Shown in pieces: positions 41,668-52,389 of a DNA stretch of 64,000 nucleotides; the stretch's first letter is position 1; the number at the start of each line of letters is the position of its first letter. Origin of the DNA: Dromiciops gliroides (lineage: Eukaryota > Chordata > Mammalia > Microbiotheria > Microbiotheriidae); the NCBI RefSeq assembly GCF_019393635.1, contig NC_057863.1, forward strand, positions 38,666,857 through 38,730,856. Direction: 5' to 3'. The notes under the pieces were generated by a model that did no database searches, was not told the origin of the DNA, and was given only the letters and a program-made list of their open reading frames with translations. The position numbers were made by a program, and so were the translations under genes.

Positions 41668-41826
41668 TGGGGCAGCTAGATGGTGCAGTGAATAGAGCAC
41701 TGGCCCTGGATTCAGGAGGACCTGAGTTCAAATCCTGCCTCAGACACTTAACACTTACTAGCTGTGTGACCCTGGGCAAGTCGCTTAACCCCAATTGCCT
41801 CACTAAAAAAACAAAACAAAACAAAA
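41668..41826 (+). mobile_element. marsupial SINE
   Basis: Full-length copy with an AAAAC-repeat tail. Perfect 14-bp duplication AAAACTCCATTTTC (41654-41667 and 41827-41840). Confidence 0.95.
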
Positions 41827-41939
41827 AAAACTCCATTTTCCATCAGTTACTCTGCTTGATTTCAACATCATTGCCACCCATCCCCCCCAACAGCTAACCT
41901 CTGGATGAGTCCTCTTTGGAGCTTCCTGTTGTATATTAT

Positions 41940-42055
41940 CTTTCTTCATTAGATTGGAAGCTTCTTGAGGACAGAGACTGTCTTTGCTTTTCTCATTTGT
42001 ATTCCCAGAGCTGGCACGTAGTAGACAATAAATGTTTATTGACTATTGGCTAAAT
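41940..42055 (+). mobile_element. L2-type 3' tail
   Basis: GATTGGAAGCTTCTTGAGGA, CAGAGACTGTCTTTGC and GTAGACAATAAATGTTTATTG. Confidence 0.75.
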
Positions 42056-42345
42056 CAACCTCCATAGGCTTGCCCTATCTAAAATGAAGGGATTGGACTA
42101 GACAGCCTTCAACGTCTCTTTTCCAGCTCTCTAGCTATGATCCAGTGGCCCAGTGGGTCCAGAAACCAGCTTTTCACTGGACATTCTATGTATCCTAGCT
42201 GAATCAGTACATGCATATTAACTGCTGCTGATGCCTCCATGCTCAGGGCTGACTGGTGATCACCTTTGTACCTGAGTACTTGGAATTTGAACCCAGGTAC
42301 TCCAAATCCAGAAGCCATGCTTTTTGGCATCCTTTACACCATTCA
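42056..42345. mobile_element. MIR-type fragments
   Basis: A sense 3' half (AAAATGAAGGGATTGGACTA, CTCTTTTCCAGCTCTCTAGC) is followed by an antisense piece (GAATTTGAACCCAGGTACTC, AAATCCAGAAGCC). Confidence 0.5.
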
Positions 42346-42612
42346 CACTGTGACTCCTCCATAACAGTGAGTTTTAAGTGTACTCATGATCACACCATGG
42401 CAGTGTCCTTGGTAGATGGTGTGATTATGAGTTCACTTGTAGGGGGCAGTGTGTGATACGGGGAGAGAGAACCTGTGTTAAAAAAAAAAAACAAAAAAAC
42501 CAAAAACTAACTTCAAGGTTTTTAATAGTTCATTTACTGGGATAGAGATTGCTTTTGCCTGCCTGTGTAAATTGGGATGGGTGTCTCCCGAGTCACAAAA
42601 TACATTTTTTGC

Positions 42613-43627
42613 TACAGCAAGTCCTCATAGAGATGGGAGTACCAGATCATCTTTCTTGTCTCCTGAGGAACCTGTATGAAAAGCAAGAAGCAACATTTAG
42701 AATTCAACAGTGAAGAACTGATTGATTTAAGATGGAAAAAGGAGTATGGCAAGGCTGTATATGTCACCTTTTTTATTTAACTAATATTCAGAGTACATCA
42801 AGAGAAATGCCAGGCTAGGTGAATCAAAAGGTTGCCAGGAGAAATATCAACAATCTCAGATATGCAGACAGTACCACTCTGATGACAGAAAGTGAAGAAT
42901 TAAGAAGCCTCTTGATTAGGGGGAAAGAAGAGAGTGTAAAAGCTGGCTTGAAGCTTAACACAAAAATAACTAAGATCTTGGCAACTGGTCCCATCACTTC
43001 CTGGCAAATAGAGGGAGAAGAAATGGAAGCAGTGTCAGATTTTATATTCTTGGGCTCAAAGATCACTATGGATGATGACTACAGCCATGCAATTAAAAGA
43101 CTCTTGCTCCTTGGAAGGAAAGCTATGACCAATCTGCACAGCATACTAAAAAGCAGAGAGATCACCTTGCCAATAAAGGTCTGTATAGTCAAAGTTATGG
43201 TTTTTCCAGTAGCAATGTATGGCTGTGGAAATTGGACTATAAATAAAGCTGGGTATCATAGAGCTGATGCATTCAAACTGTGGTGTAGGAGAAGAACTTT
43301 TAGAGTTCCGTAGACAGCAAGAAGATCAAATCTGTCAATACTTAAAGAAATTAATTCATACTATTTACTTGAAGGTCAAATATTGAAACTGAAGCATAAA
43401 TACTTTGGCCACATAATGAGAAGACAGGATTCATAGGAAAAGGCCCCGATGCTGAGAAGATTAAAGGCAAAAGGGAAAAAGGCAGAGGGTGAAATAGTGT
43501 CATGGAAGCAATGAATATGAGCCTGGACAGACTTTGGGAGATAGTGGAAGAGAGAAGGACCTGGCATGTTGTAGTCCATGGATCATGAAGAGTCAGACAT
43601 GATGGAATGACTGAATAAGAACAACAG
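42613..43627 (+). mobile_element. 5'-truncated RTE (BovB-like) LINE with dead reverse transcriptase
   Basis: Homology to the RTE-clade reverse transcriptase runs from EMGVPDHL-type residues (about 42632) through YADSTTLM (near 42860), then GPITSWQIEGEEMEAVSDFI, FLGSKIT, RKAMTNLHSILKS, VFPVAMYGCGNWT and WCRRRTFRVP (to 43312). Later residues (KYFGHIMR) continue in sense after stops. The catalytic YADD is YADS, and stops occur near 42705-42720 and after 43312, so it is inactive. The 3' end (GAGTCAGACATGATGGAATG, then ACTGAATAAGAACAACAG) is the RTE tail. Confidence 0.9.
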
Positions 43628-44715
43628 CACCATCGGGGATGGCACTTTTCTTGGGCATCTCCCCAATACCTTTGGTGTTTTTACTGTTTTTAAATTTGTT
43701 TCCCTCTTAAACAGAGAACCTGAAGTATTATTTTTATGACTATTTTTATAATTTATAAAACCAGGAAACTTTGCATTCATATAGATATATTTATAACTTG
43801 AAGATGCATCTTTCTCAAAATTAATTTTCCACCCATCTTCCCTATTTTGTGATGTGGTACTGCTAGAAATCTACCAGCCATCTTCATGATATGTTGTAGA
43901 TTAGTCTGTATACTAAACAATTTTGCTCTTAGTTGTCATGATTTTCTACTTGACAAGGAAATAAAGTTTATGCTGCCTAAAGATTGGTGACTTCTGGATT
44001 TTTTTGCTCTCCTCATTGTGGTGATTGCTTTAGATTAGTTAGCTTTCTATAGAAAATATGGACAGTCCATATCATTTTCTTTTCCTATGTCCATTTCCTA
44101 TTTTTAATCATAAGTTATTTGAATAGGTCAGGTCAGAGTGATTGTAAGTACCTACGTTATCTTCATTCGGTTTTTATCCTGTCATCTAATTTGCTAGTAA
44201 TTCTGACTTTTGTTCTAATTGGTCTGAGGTCTGCCATATAGTCAGACAACTGAATCTGCAGGGTCTCTCTTATTCACAACCAGGTGTTTACTTTCTACAA
44301 GATATGGTTAAATTCTTTTTTAATAAATGATGTTGCTTAGTGTTCATGTTTTTCAAGGCCTCATTTTTTCCCTTTTGTTTTCATAATATATTGGTTTAAG
44401 GTTTCTGTGTACTTTACAAGCCTTTGGCCTTTGTTTCTTAATCAAGATCATTTGATTTAGCTTCAGAGGACCTGAGTTATCAAGCCCTTTGAATCTGATT
44501 ATCAATGTATAAACAGACTCCTTTTGAAGGACCTTGTTGAGTTCTTTGTCAAATTCTCTACCACCCCATCCTCTGCAATGGATGTTTGCACATAAGGTAC
44601 AATCATCTTCTTGGTGGTATTTTTGTTTCTATCTGTTATGAACTCTGAAAACATTTGTTGACTTTTTTTTTGAAAGCACTTAACTCAGTAAAACAAAATT
44701 TAGCTTTAAAGTTTC
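43628..44715. other. AT-rich unassigned sequence
   Basis: About 1.1 kb with no confident repeat or exon. Possibly decayed LINE sequence in part, but no motif is secure. Confidence 0.3.
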
Positions 44716-44717
44716 TC

Positions 44718-44832
44718 CCAGCTCTGCCACTTACAACTTGTGTGAACTTAGAAAGTCACTTTATCTCATCTGTAAAATGAAGGGGTTGGTTGGACCAGAT
44801 GACCTTTAAATCTATGCTTCTATGATCTTCTT
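44718..44832 (+). mobile_element. THER/MIR-type fragment
   Basis: CTCTGCCACTTACAACTTGT, TTTATCTCATCTGTAAAATG and GGACCAGATGACCTTTAAA. Confidence 0.7.
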
Positions 44833-44839
44833 TTAAACT

Positions 44840-45400
44840 ACTTCCCATGCATATTTTAATATCATACATGACTCTTTGATAGACACAAAGTTGCCAAAAA
44901 TGTTGCTCGGGGATTTATTGATAGTTATCAAAGGAGACATGGGCAAACAAAAGACCTTGGTCATAGCCTTGGAGGGGGTTCTCTGCAGAATCTCTAAGGG
45001 AAGAAGGATCCCATATTGGGAGTGAACCATATTGCTGGTTGATGACTTGATGATGATTATATCAAGACCCTCAATATTTCTGAGTCTCTTCACTCCTCAG
45101 GATACTCCATGAGATTGAGCTAATGACCCTGGGGGAGAAGGGGGACAACAAGTGGATGAAAAATGTCAATTGTCTAGACTATGATATTGTAATAATATGA
45201 GCAGTCCATTGAGGTACTCCATCTGTGCATAATAGACATTGCAGATGAATTATCAACTGGACCTTCAGTTGAACAAGTCAGTTACAGAGGCATTTGGAAA
45301 ATTGACCAATGCTCCTGTATCCCTTATAAGCTCAGTTTCCTATCCCAACGCCCACTCTCACTGATGGGTACTGGGTTCCCAAGCAAGCTGACATCTTCCT
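44840..45400. other. unassigned sequence left of a dispersed repeat
   Basis: Holds an 86-codon minus-strand frame (44833-45093) with no domain I recognise. Given the LTR-like repeat to its right it could be decayed retroviral sequence, but this is a guess. Confidence 0.25.
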
Positions 45401-45722
45401 TCAGGGTTTTAGGGACACTCCTTAGGGGATGGAGCTGATTCTTCTCTAATGGATTAACTTGAATCCCTGTTCTGATGTTTTCTCCCTACTGTTAACCACC
45501 AGTAATTAACACCCCAATTTCACTTAACCAATTAACATCTATTAGCCTTTTACAGAGGGATATTTACTGTGAAGATGTAGCAAAAACAGAAAACACACCT
45601 TTCTTCCCCCCAATACCTGGGGCACACTCTTCCCTATAAGACTTTGGTCATTGAGGAGAGTAGGCTTGATCTTTACAAATCATTCACCCCACCAAGTGCC
45701 ATTTGAATCCTTCATAGCCAAT
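45401..45722. repeat. unassigned long repeat, copy 1 (LTR-like)
   Basis: Shares more than 300 bp in order with 47905-48230: TGATTCTTCTCTAATGGATT, CTACTGTTAACCACCAGTAA, CTATTAGCCTTTTACAGAGG and AGGAGAGTAGGCTTGATCTT. By eye about 80% similar. Possibly an LTR on the minus strand. Confidence 0.65.
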
Positions 45723-46505
45723 AGATAAATGACTGGAGCTCCCTATTGGCTGCCTTTGATCTTCTCTGAGGACTTTGCTCCTTATCATCATTGCCTCCAG
45801 CTCTCAAACTTTGGCATTCACTATTCTAACCTTTTGAAGCTCACTGGGTCATGGCTGCCTCCATTATTCCTTTACTTCAAAGAAGGAATGAACAAATGCC
45901 CCAAAGGCAAACATGCAGAGTGTTGTTCACAGGCTGCGTGTCATTACTGGTGGGGAGATCCTGAAGCTGCTTCTCTTCCAGAGGCATCTCTCTCACTCTC
46001 ATAGGAGCTAGTTGGGAAAGAGGAAGAGACAGAATAAAAGATTCTCTTTGGCCACTTGGTCCCTTTGGAACGCTCTCCAGTTCTGAATCAGCACCCAATC
46101 AGTGGTCTAGCTCTTTGCCCTGTGATTGGTAGACCAGGACCAGTTACAGAATGTTTATGTCTGTTCCAGGCTGGGGAATAGAGCCTTCCCATTACTGGTT
46201 ATTGGATCTTTCTGGGAGCAGGTTCTGCAGTCTCTTCCATCTGAGCTGCCTCAGGCAGGTCATGGTGACCATGTTCTGGGATGGGGATCCATTGGCCAAG
46301 CCACTGTGTTATGCTTTCAAGGATCCAGAGCTACTGCCCTTCTGAGGAATAATACATTTTGTTGTTGTTTTTTAACACTGTTTTTCTTCCAGGGATGCTG
46401 TTCAGTGGCCCATCATGGGACGATACAATCTTTAAATAATTACAACTTTGAGTGATTCAAAGGGAAATGGAAGGATGCATATTGGATGGAAGCAGGAGTG
46501 TGCCA
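45723..46505. other. unassigned sequence, possibly repeat-derived
   Basis: Contains two CCAATCA/TGATTGG-type boxes near 46095 and 46122. May continue the element at 45401. No coding call for the 91-109-codon frames here. Confidence 0.25.
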
Positions 46506-46507
46506 GT

Positions 46508-46660
46508 AAATGTTTAACAACTGGCTTTCTGCACATTTTAAAATTTAATGTGCATTATTAGTATTTTCTCTGTTACTTGATTAAGTCTAGACAATCAACA
46601 AAACAATAACTCAAACCCTCATTTGTAACGGTGCTCACACTGGCTTGAGGATACCTCTGG
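46508..46660 (+). repeat. unassigned dispersed repeat, copy C (truncated)
   Basis: AATGTTTAACAACTGGCTTT, TTTAATGTGCATTATTAG, AAGTCTAGACAATCAAC and TAACTCAAACCCTCATTTGT match copies A (11133) and B (29150). The 3' block is lost. Confidence 0.7.
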
Positions 46661-46734
46661 ACTTCTAGCGCTTAGAACAATGTTTGTTGGATTGAATTGA
46701 ATCCAACCTGGAAAACATCAGTGTCAATCTAAAC

Positions 46735-47445
46735 TAACCAACGCTTCCCTCTCTCTGACTCCTCCCCCGCTCCCCAAAAGAAGCAGTATAAGCTAGGGTT
46801 CCATGTGGTTCAGGACCCGATGTTACTCAATAGTGAGTCTCATCCCCCGGGGGATCAAGGGGGCTTTGAACTAGCCCAGGATCAGCAGTGACTTGACTTG
46901 GCTAAGGTTATGCTAGAGTGGGGGAAGGGCCAAGCCCAAAGGGGCTGTTGAGAAGCACAGTCTCTGAAAGTCTGGTCAGAGATCTGAAATGCCAGGAACC
47001 CTGCCAGCGGGGAAGTGACGGGTGTCGTGTGCTGAGTCTTTGAAGGGAATGCTGGCATTAGAGTTGGAGGTTTAAAATGCCAGAGGATCTACCGCAGGGG
47101 AGGAGTAGGAACTCTATGCCACGTACCAACACAGTGGCCCCCGGGGAAATAGCCTGGCTTCCGTTTGCTGACCCACCAGCCTGGTGTCTCTCTCAGGAGT
47201 GCTGACCTCACCCTGGGTGGGAAGCCAGCCTCCTTGGACATTTGGACGAGACTTTCATTCAACTGTACGAGTCTTTCAAGGACTGGAATATCATACTTTG
47301 GAAAACTGTGGTCAGTTCTGGTATCCCTTATGAGTGCTATGTGTGAAGAGGGATCGGCCAGCAACTAGGCTCCCTAGTAATATGGCTACCACCACCAACC
47401 TTTTAGTTCCTGAAGTCTCATGGCCTCAGAGACATCCTTGACTCC
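46735..47445. other. GC-richer unique block
   Basis: No recognised repeat. Composition is richer than its surroundings. A 91-codon minus-strand frame (47089-47364) is uninterrupted, but I recognise no domain and see no clear flanking splice pair. Could be an exon, a regulatory element or an unmatched repeat. Confidence 0.3.
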
Positions 47446-47449
47446 AGTC

Positions 47450-47621
47450 CAAAGCTTTTCAAACTGGGTCTCCGCCCCTAAGTGAAGGTGGGGATCATGG
47501 ACAACTTGGTAGTAACTGTTTGATTTGTATACCTATTTTATATACCTATATAACCTGCGCTTGCATAAAAATTTCTTTGGTGAAAAGGGGTCTCGAGTAG
47601 AAAAAGTTTTAAGAAGTCCTA
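47450..47621 (-). mobile_element. non-autonomous hAT transposon (MITE), copy 2
   Basis: Reverse-oriented relative of 23640-23825: left end CAAAGCTTTTCAAACTG, interior TATACCTATTTTATATACC, right end reading inward TAGGACTTCTTAAAACTTTT. The flanks CTCCAGTC and CTCTGGTC (6 of 8) fit an old 8-bp duplication. Confidence 0.8.
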
Positions 47622-47689
47622 CTCTGGTCTCTTTCATCCTCCATATGTAATCAGTTGCCAAGTACTTTCAATTCTTTTGGGTGGGTCAA

Positions 47690-48230
47690 AAGTCACAGTG
47701 AGGTTTCAATATTTAATAACTCCTTTATTTTTTAATTTTAATTAACAATGCCATAGCACCATATACAGAATACATAGGAAATGGTTTTATATTATGTGTG
47801 AAAAATCAAATTTCATAAATGGTGAAAAATAAAGAAAAAATAATGGTCAAAAGTTATTAAAACATGGTGACTTTGGGCTCACCCTCTATTTCTACATTTC
47901 TAGTATCTCGGGGTTCCAGGGATTGGCTGTGATTCTTCTCTAATCCATTAGCTTGAACCCCTATTCTGACACTTCCTCCCTGCTGTTAACCACCAGTGAT
48001 TAACACCTCAGTTTCATTTAACAAAATAATGTCTATTAGCCTTTACAGAAGAGTATTTACAGTGAAGATATAGTGAAAACAGAAAAACACATTTCCCCTT
48101 CCCCTCAAATACTTAGGAAACATTCTTTTCTTTAACACTTTGATCACTAGGGAGAGTGGGCTTGACCTTAAAAGTGATTTTTATAAATCTTTCCCCCTAC
48201 CAAGTGACTTCTGAAATCCAGCATAGCCTG
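47690..48230 (-). repeat. unassigned long repeat, copy 2 (LTR-like)
   Basis: The part from 47905 matches 45401-45722. The left part, read on the minus strand, has AATAAAGGAGTTATTAAATA near 47731-47712, like an LTR polyadenylation region. If an LTR, it reads leftwards. TG/CA limits are not secure. Confidence 0.55.
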
Positions 48231-48231
48231 T

Positions 48232-48445
48232 TGTTGTTTAGCTTGATTATTCATGATCCTATTTGCAGTTTTTTTGGCAAAGATACTAGAACAGTTTGTC
48301 ATTTCCTTCTTCAGCTCAAGGTTAAGTGACTTGCCCAGGGTCACACAGCTAATCAGTGTCTGAGTCCAGATTTGAACTCAGGAAGATGGTTCTTCCTGAC
48401 TAAAGGCTTAGGGCTCTATGCACTATGATGCACCTAGCTCCTCCA
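48232..48445 (-). mobile_element. CORE-SINE with RTE-type tail, older copy
   Basis: Same design as 20762-21012: TTGTTGTTTAGCTTGATT, TGGCAAAGATACTAGAACAG, GTTAAGTGACTTGCCCAGGG, GATTTGAACTCAGGAAGATG and CACCTAGCTCC. More diverged. Confidence 0.8.
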
Positions 48446-48449
48446 GCAT

Positions 48450-48815
48450 AACCAGTAGAGGTTCTAGCTCTTATAAGATTCCTTATCTCCACTCACATGG
48501 CTAATATCCTAGTTCAGGACCCCATCAGCTATTGCCTAGACTCCTACAATGGCCTTCTAATTGTTCTCCATTGCCTCCATTTCTCTTCTCTCTAATCCAT
48601 CCTCTACAAAACTGTCAAATCAATATTCCTAAACTATAGGTCTAACCATGTAACTCCTCTCATCAAGAATCTTCAGTGGTTCCTATTACCTCTGGGATAA
48701 AATACAAACCCCTCTATTTGTCCTTTAAGATCCTTCACTGGACTCTATCTACCTTATCTTTCCAAACTGGTTGCACATTCTTTCCTCCCTGCTCCTTCTG
48801 CCAAACATCCTATGA
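48450..48815 (+). mobile_element. L2-type LINE fragment
   Basis: CTCCATTGCCTCCATTTCTC, ATCCATCCTCTACAAAACTG, CTTCAGTGGTTCCTATTACC and ACCTTATCTTTCCAAACTGG. Confidence 0.7.
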
Positions 48816-49133
48816 AAAGGCAAGGTTCCCTGAGAGACTGGAAGTGATAGGTTCCAGGTGAGTTAAGGGACCACCACCACTTTGCCTCAGGCCACAATGG
48901 GGACACCCCAGAACCCTGAGCTACAAACCTCTTGAAAGAGCAACAATCTCCAGCCCCCTCAGCCACCATTCAGGGAATCAAGACTTTTGAAGAAGTGACC
49001 TGGCAACTGCTTCTCCAACTCATGCCTTCTCAGTAGTCACAGCTGTGGGGGAAAGAAGGTCATTGCCACCAAAGTCCTTGGCCCTGCAAGATGCTCCAAC
49101 ATTGGAAACCGATACAGTTTAATCAATGGATTT
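48816..49133. other. unique sequence
   Basis: Nothing recognised. Confidence 0.3.
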
Positions 49134-49146
49134 AAGATGAAAGGAG

Positions 49147-49302
49147 GGGCAGCTAGGTGGTGCAGTGGATAGAGCACCGGCCCTGGAGTCAGGAGTACCT
49201 GAGTTCAAATCCGGCCTCAGACACTTGACGCTTACTAACTGTGTGACCCTGGGCAAGTCACTTAACCCTCATTGCCCAGCAAAAAAAAAAAAAAAAAAAA
49301 AA
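49147..49302 (+). mobile_element. marsupial SINE, young
   Basis: Full-length copy with a 24-A tail and a perfect 13-bp duplication AAGATGAAAGGAG (49134-49146 and 49303-49315). The long clean A-tail suggests a recent insertion. Confidence 0.96.
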
Positions 49303-49389
49303 AAGATGAAAGGAGAGAGCTGACCATATGCTTTGCCACTGGACCCTAAGGCCCAAGGAATCTTTCCATCTGTTTTGCAGCTTAAACCT

Positions 49390-49515
49390 CCCATATGTGT
49401 TGTCTTCCTGAGTGGAATGTTGAGCTGCATGAGTCGTGAGACTGTTTCCCTTTTGCACTTTGCATCGCCAGTGCTTGGCACAAGGTAAATGCTTGATAAA
49501 TGCTTTTTCATTCAT
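49390..49515 (+). mobile_element. L2-type 3' tail
   Basis: GCACTTTGCATCGCCAGTGC, TTGGCACAAGGTAAATGC and TTGATAAATGC. Confidence 0.6.
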
Positions 49516-49599
49516 TCCCCCAGCCAAGAAAGCCTGCTTTCTGGCTCTGTCCCTCATGTTGTATCTCCCATCTTTTCCTTGGCACAGACAATACAGGAA

Positions 49600-49775
49600 G
49601 AACCCAGTTCATAATCCTGCCCAAGATACTCACTAGCTGTGTGGCCCTGGCCAAGGTGCCTAACTTCTCAGCCTCAGTTGCTTTATGGGAATAATAATAC
49701 CATTTGCCTCCCAAGGTCGTTGTGAGGATCAGATGAGATTAAAGTGCTTGAGCAATGCTAGCTCTTGTCCTTGGG
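49600..49775 (+). mobile_element. MIR-type SINE
   Basis: TCACTAGCTGTGTGGCCCTG, CTCAGCCTCAGTTGCTTTAT, TTGTGAGGATCAGATGAGAT and TAAAGTGCTTGAGCAATGC. Confidence 0.8.
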
Positions 49776-50300
49776 AGGGTGTGGGATCATCCTTCCTTAG
49801 CCCACACTTCCCAGAGGAACACATTTTGGTGTTCTCTGGATGCTCACGAATGCACGTGTCTGAGCTCCAGCAATCACTGGGGCCCAGCTTGATTCCAGAA
49901 GTATTTGCATGGCACCGGCCTTTACTTCTGGCTCCAACTAATCCAGTCTTAGAGGATTCAAGCCTAGAAATGTGGTGAAGGCAAAGGCATTTGGAACAGT
50001 TGGGGGGGCGGGGCTCACTCTGACAGGTGGACCGAGCTGCTTTGTTCATTGTTCCCGAGATGTTTCAGCCACACGCTGGGCTCTCATGTGTGTCCTGAGA
50101 TCTGATCCCACATCACCAGCTGCCTGCTTGGCATCTCCACCTGTTTGTCCTAGAGGCATCTCAAAGTCAACATGTCTGAGATGGGCTTTATCCTCTTTCT
50201 CCTACAGTTGACCCTGAGCTAAGCTTTCTTCCAGAGAGACCTTCATATGTCATTACAGGTCACACCCATCTTCTATTCATCTAGACATGCAACTTTTGAG
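49776..50300. other. unique sequence
   Basis: GC-moderate single-copy DNA. Contains an octamer-like TATTTGCATGG at 49902-49912. Overlapping frames of 79-106 codons on both strands have no domain. Confidence 0.3.
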
Positions 50301-50304
50301 TCAC

Positions 50305-50780
50305 AGAATCATAGATTTAAAGCTGGAAGAGCTCTTGGAGGTCGTGAGCGCCCCCACTCCCCTTATTTTGTTTTGTTTTGTTTTTTGTTTTTTTTTAGTG
50401 AGGCAATTGGGGTTAAGTGACTTGCCCAGGGTCACACAGCTAGTAAGTGTTAAGTGTCTGAGGCCGGATTTGAACTCAGGTACTCCTGACTCCAGAGCCA
50501 GTGCTCTATCCACTGTGCCACCTAGCTGCCCCCCCCATTCCCCTTATTTTACAGATGAGGAAAGTGAGCCTCAGGAAAGTCCCAAAGATTATAAAATCTT
50601 AGATCGAGAGCTGGGTGGGATCTTAGAAGCAATTTACTACAACCTTTGTCATTTTACACATAAAGAAATTGAGGCCCAGAGGGGCTGGGATTTGCCCTGA
50701 GTCATGCAGAGTAGGTAGGATTCAAACCCAGGTCTTCCTGACAGCGGGCTTTCATTCTAGCCACTCCTCTGTGATGCTTT
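50305..50780 (-). mobile_element. MIR3/CORE-SINE cluster hosting a SINE
   Basis: TCATAGATTTAAAGCTGGAA and GAGCTCTTGGAGGTC, then the inserted SINE, then TTTTACAGATGAGGAAAGTG and a second antisense copy (ATTTTACACATAAAGAAATT, GGCCCAGAGGGGCTGGG, TTCAAACCCAGGTCTTCC). Confidence 0.7.
50370..50532 (-). mobile_element. marsupial SINE
   Basis: Antisense copy with a GTTTT-rich tail. Duplication CCCCACTCCCCTTATTTT (about 50352-50369) against CCCCATTCCCCTTATTTT (50533-50550). Confidence 0.93.
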
Positions 50781-50834
50781 TTCATTTTTAGGTCTTCCTT
50801 CTTCCCTACTCCTCTAGCCATTGTCTAGATTATA

Positions 50835-50900
50835 CATGTTGTATTGTATTGTGTTGTGTTGTGTCGTGTTGTGTCATATCATATATCATATCATGTTGTT
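50835..50900. repeat. degenerate (TGTTG)n/(ATATC)n pentanucleotide repeat
   Basis: TGTATTGTATTGTGTTGTGT followed by CATATCATATATCATATC. Confidence 0.75.
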
Positions 50901-50919
50901 ATGTGAGGTGATATCTATT

Positions 50920-51120
50920 GCAGTCAGTGTGGTACAGCAGCTAGAACTGCAGTCAGATCGAGCCAAGGCCACATCTTCCCTTACATTTACTAGTCATGTG
51001 GCTGGGACAAGTGTCAGAGCTTCAGTTTCCTCATCTATAAAACCAAGATAAAAGTAGAACCTGCCTCCCAGGGCTGCTTATAGGGATAGAAGGAAACAAG
51101 GCAGGCAAAGTGCTAGTTGT
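50920..51120 (+). mobile_element. MIR-type SINE
   Basis: GTGTGGTACAGCAGCTAGAA, ACTAGTCATGTGGCTGGGAC, CTTCAGTTTCCTCATCTATA and GGAAACAAGGCAGGCAAAGTG. Confidence 0.65.
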
Positions 51121-51179
51121 GATCTAATGAGTTACCAAGTATAGTCATTCTATGTTTCCCCCAACCAGCCTCCTGAGTT

Positions 51180-51470
51180 ATCAACTCGCACAGCCTCTAT
51201 TCTCTTTCAGCCCTCATTCACTTACACATGGATTATTGTCATAAGATCTGCATTGATTTTCTTGGTTTGAGTCTCTGTCCTTTCAAATCCATCTTCCACA
51301 CAGCTGACAAATGACTATTTTCAGAACACAGACCTAGCCATGTGTTCCCCTCACTCAAAAAATCCTTAGTGGCTCCCTATTGCTTCTAGAATAAAACACA
51401 GAAATCTGAATTTAAAGTCCTCCGTAAAATGGCTCCCAGCTAGTGCTCAGATAGGAGTTCACCTGGACAT
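51180..51470 (+). mobile_element. L2-type LINE fragment, left piece
   Basis: ACACATGGATTATTGTCATA, CAAATCCATCTTCCACACAG, CTTAGTGGCTCCCTATTGC and AAAATGGCTCCCAGC. The matching downstream part appears at 52390-52640, so the element seems to be split. Confidence 0.65.
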
Positions 51471-51621
51471 AGTGGGTACTCTGAGGAGAACCATGGCCTA
51501 GAGCCTAGCATCTGAGTTCTGGAATCAAGAAGACCTGGGTTCAAATCATACTTCTGAAGAACATTAGTTGTATAATCATCTAATTATAAAACCTCTTAGT
51601 CTTTAAGGGCAACCTTCAAGG

Positions 51622-51940
51622 CAATGGTTCTTAACCTGAGGTCCCTGAACTGAAATTTTGTATGTATGTATGTATGTATGTATGTATGTATGTATGTATG
51701 TATGTATGTATGTATGCATGCATGTGTGCATGCATGTATGGGTGGATGCATGTGTGTAGGTATGTATGTACATGTATATACACACATATATAGAGATAAC
51801 AGTATTTGAATATGTTTTGGTTTCCATTCTAATCCTATATATTTTATTTAATCTATTTAACATTATACTGAACAGTGGGTCCATAAGCTTCACCAGACTC
51901 CCCACGGGGTCTGTGGCACAAGAAAGATTGAGAACCCCTG
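51622..51940 (+). mobile_element. hAT-type MITE interrupted by a microsatellite
   Basis: Left end CAATGGTTCTTAACCTGAGG; right end reading inward CAGGGGTTCTCAATC. Interior TTCCATTCTAATCCTATATA and CCATAAGCTTCACCAGACTC. Same family as 57177-57365 and 59825-60020. Confidence 0.7.
51659..51792. repeat. (TATG)n microsatellite
   Basis: About 14 clean TATG units (51661-51715), then GCATGCATG variants, inside the hAT element. Confidence 0.92.
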
Positions 51941-52019
51941 GGCTTAAGCTAGAAGTTATAGAGAAGTTGCCCAACTGTATCAGTAAACTGACAATACAGC
52001 AGGTTTAAACCAATTAAAT

Positions 52020-52335
52020 ACTCACACATACATATAAACATTCATATATGATTGGATAAATGTATATTATTGAGTGTATATGTATAGATCCATAATGTAT
52101 ATATGTGTATACATATACAATGCACATATATACATATCACATATATACACAACCACACACATATTTATATGTGTGTGTAAATATATAACCATACACATAT
52201 GTACTTGAACTAGAAAGGGTGTAAAAATCCATGCATATACATATACATACACGCACACATAAACATGCATTTTTATATACACATGCACATGCACAAACAC
52301 ATATGCATTGTGTATGTATGAATATATGTATATAG
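52020..52335. repeat. degenerate TA/CA/TG-rich tract
   Basis: About 300 bp dominated by ATACATAT, ACACATAT and GTGTATAT words: decayed alternating purine-pyrimidine DNA. The 108-codon frame here is low complexity. Confidence 0.75.
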
Positions 52336-52389
52336 GGTTTTCAACCCCCATTCCGGTCCAAGTTGGTATTACTTGACTTTGTATGCTTT

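Noticed and set aside
42819-43313. A 164-codon host gene with reverse-transcriptase similarity
   Set aside because: It is part of a 5'-truncated RTE LINE with stops on both sides, a mutated catalytic motif and an RTE 3' tail.
51661-51720. A CRISPR-like or other regularly spaced array
   Set aside because: It is a simple tetranucleotide microsatellite. No spacer-repeat structure occurs anywhere, and the genome is vertebrate.
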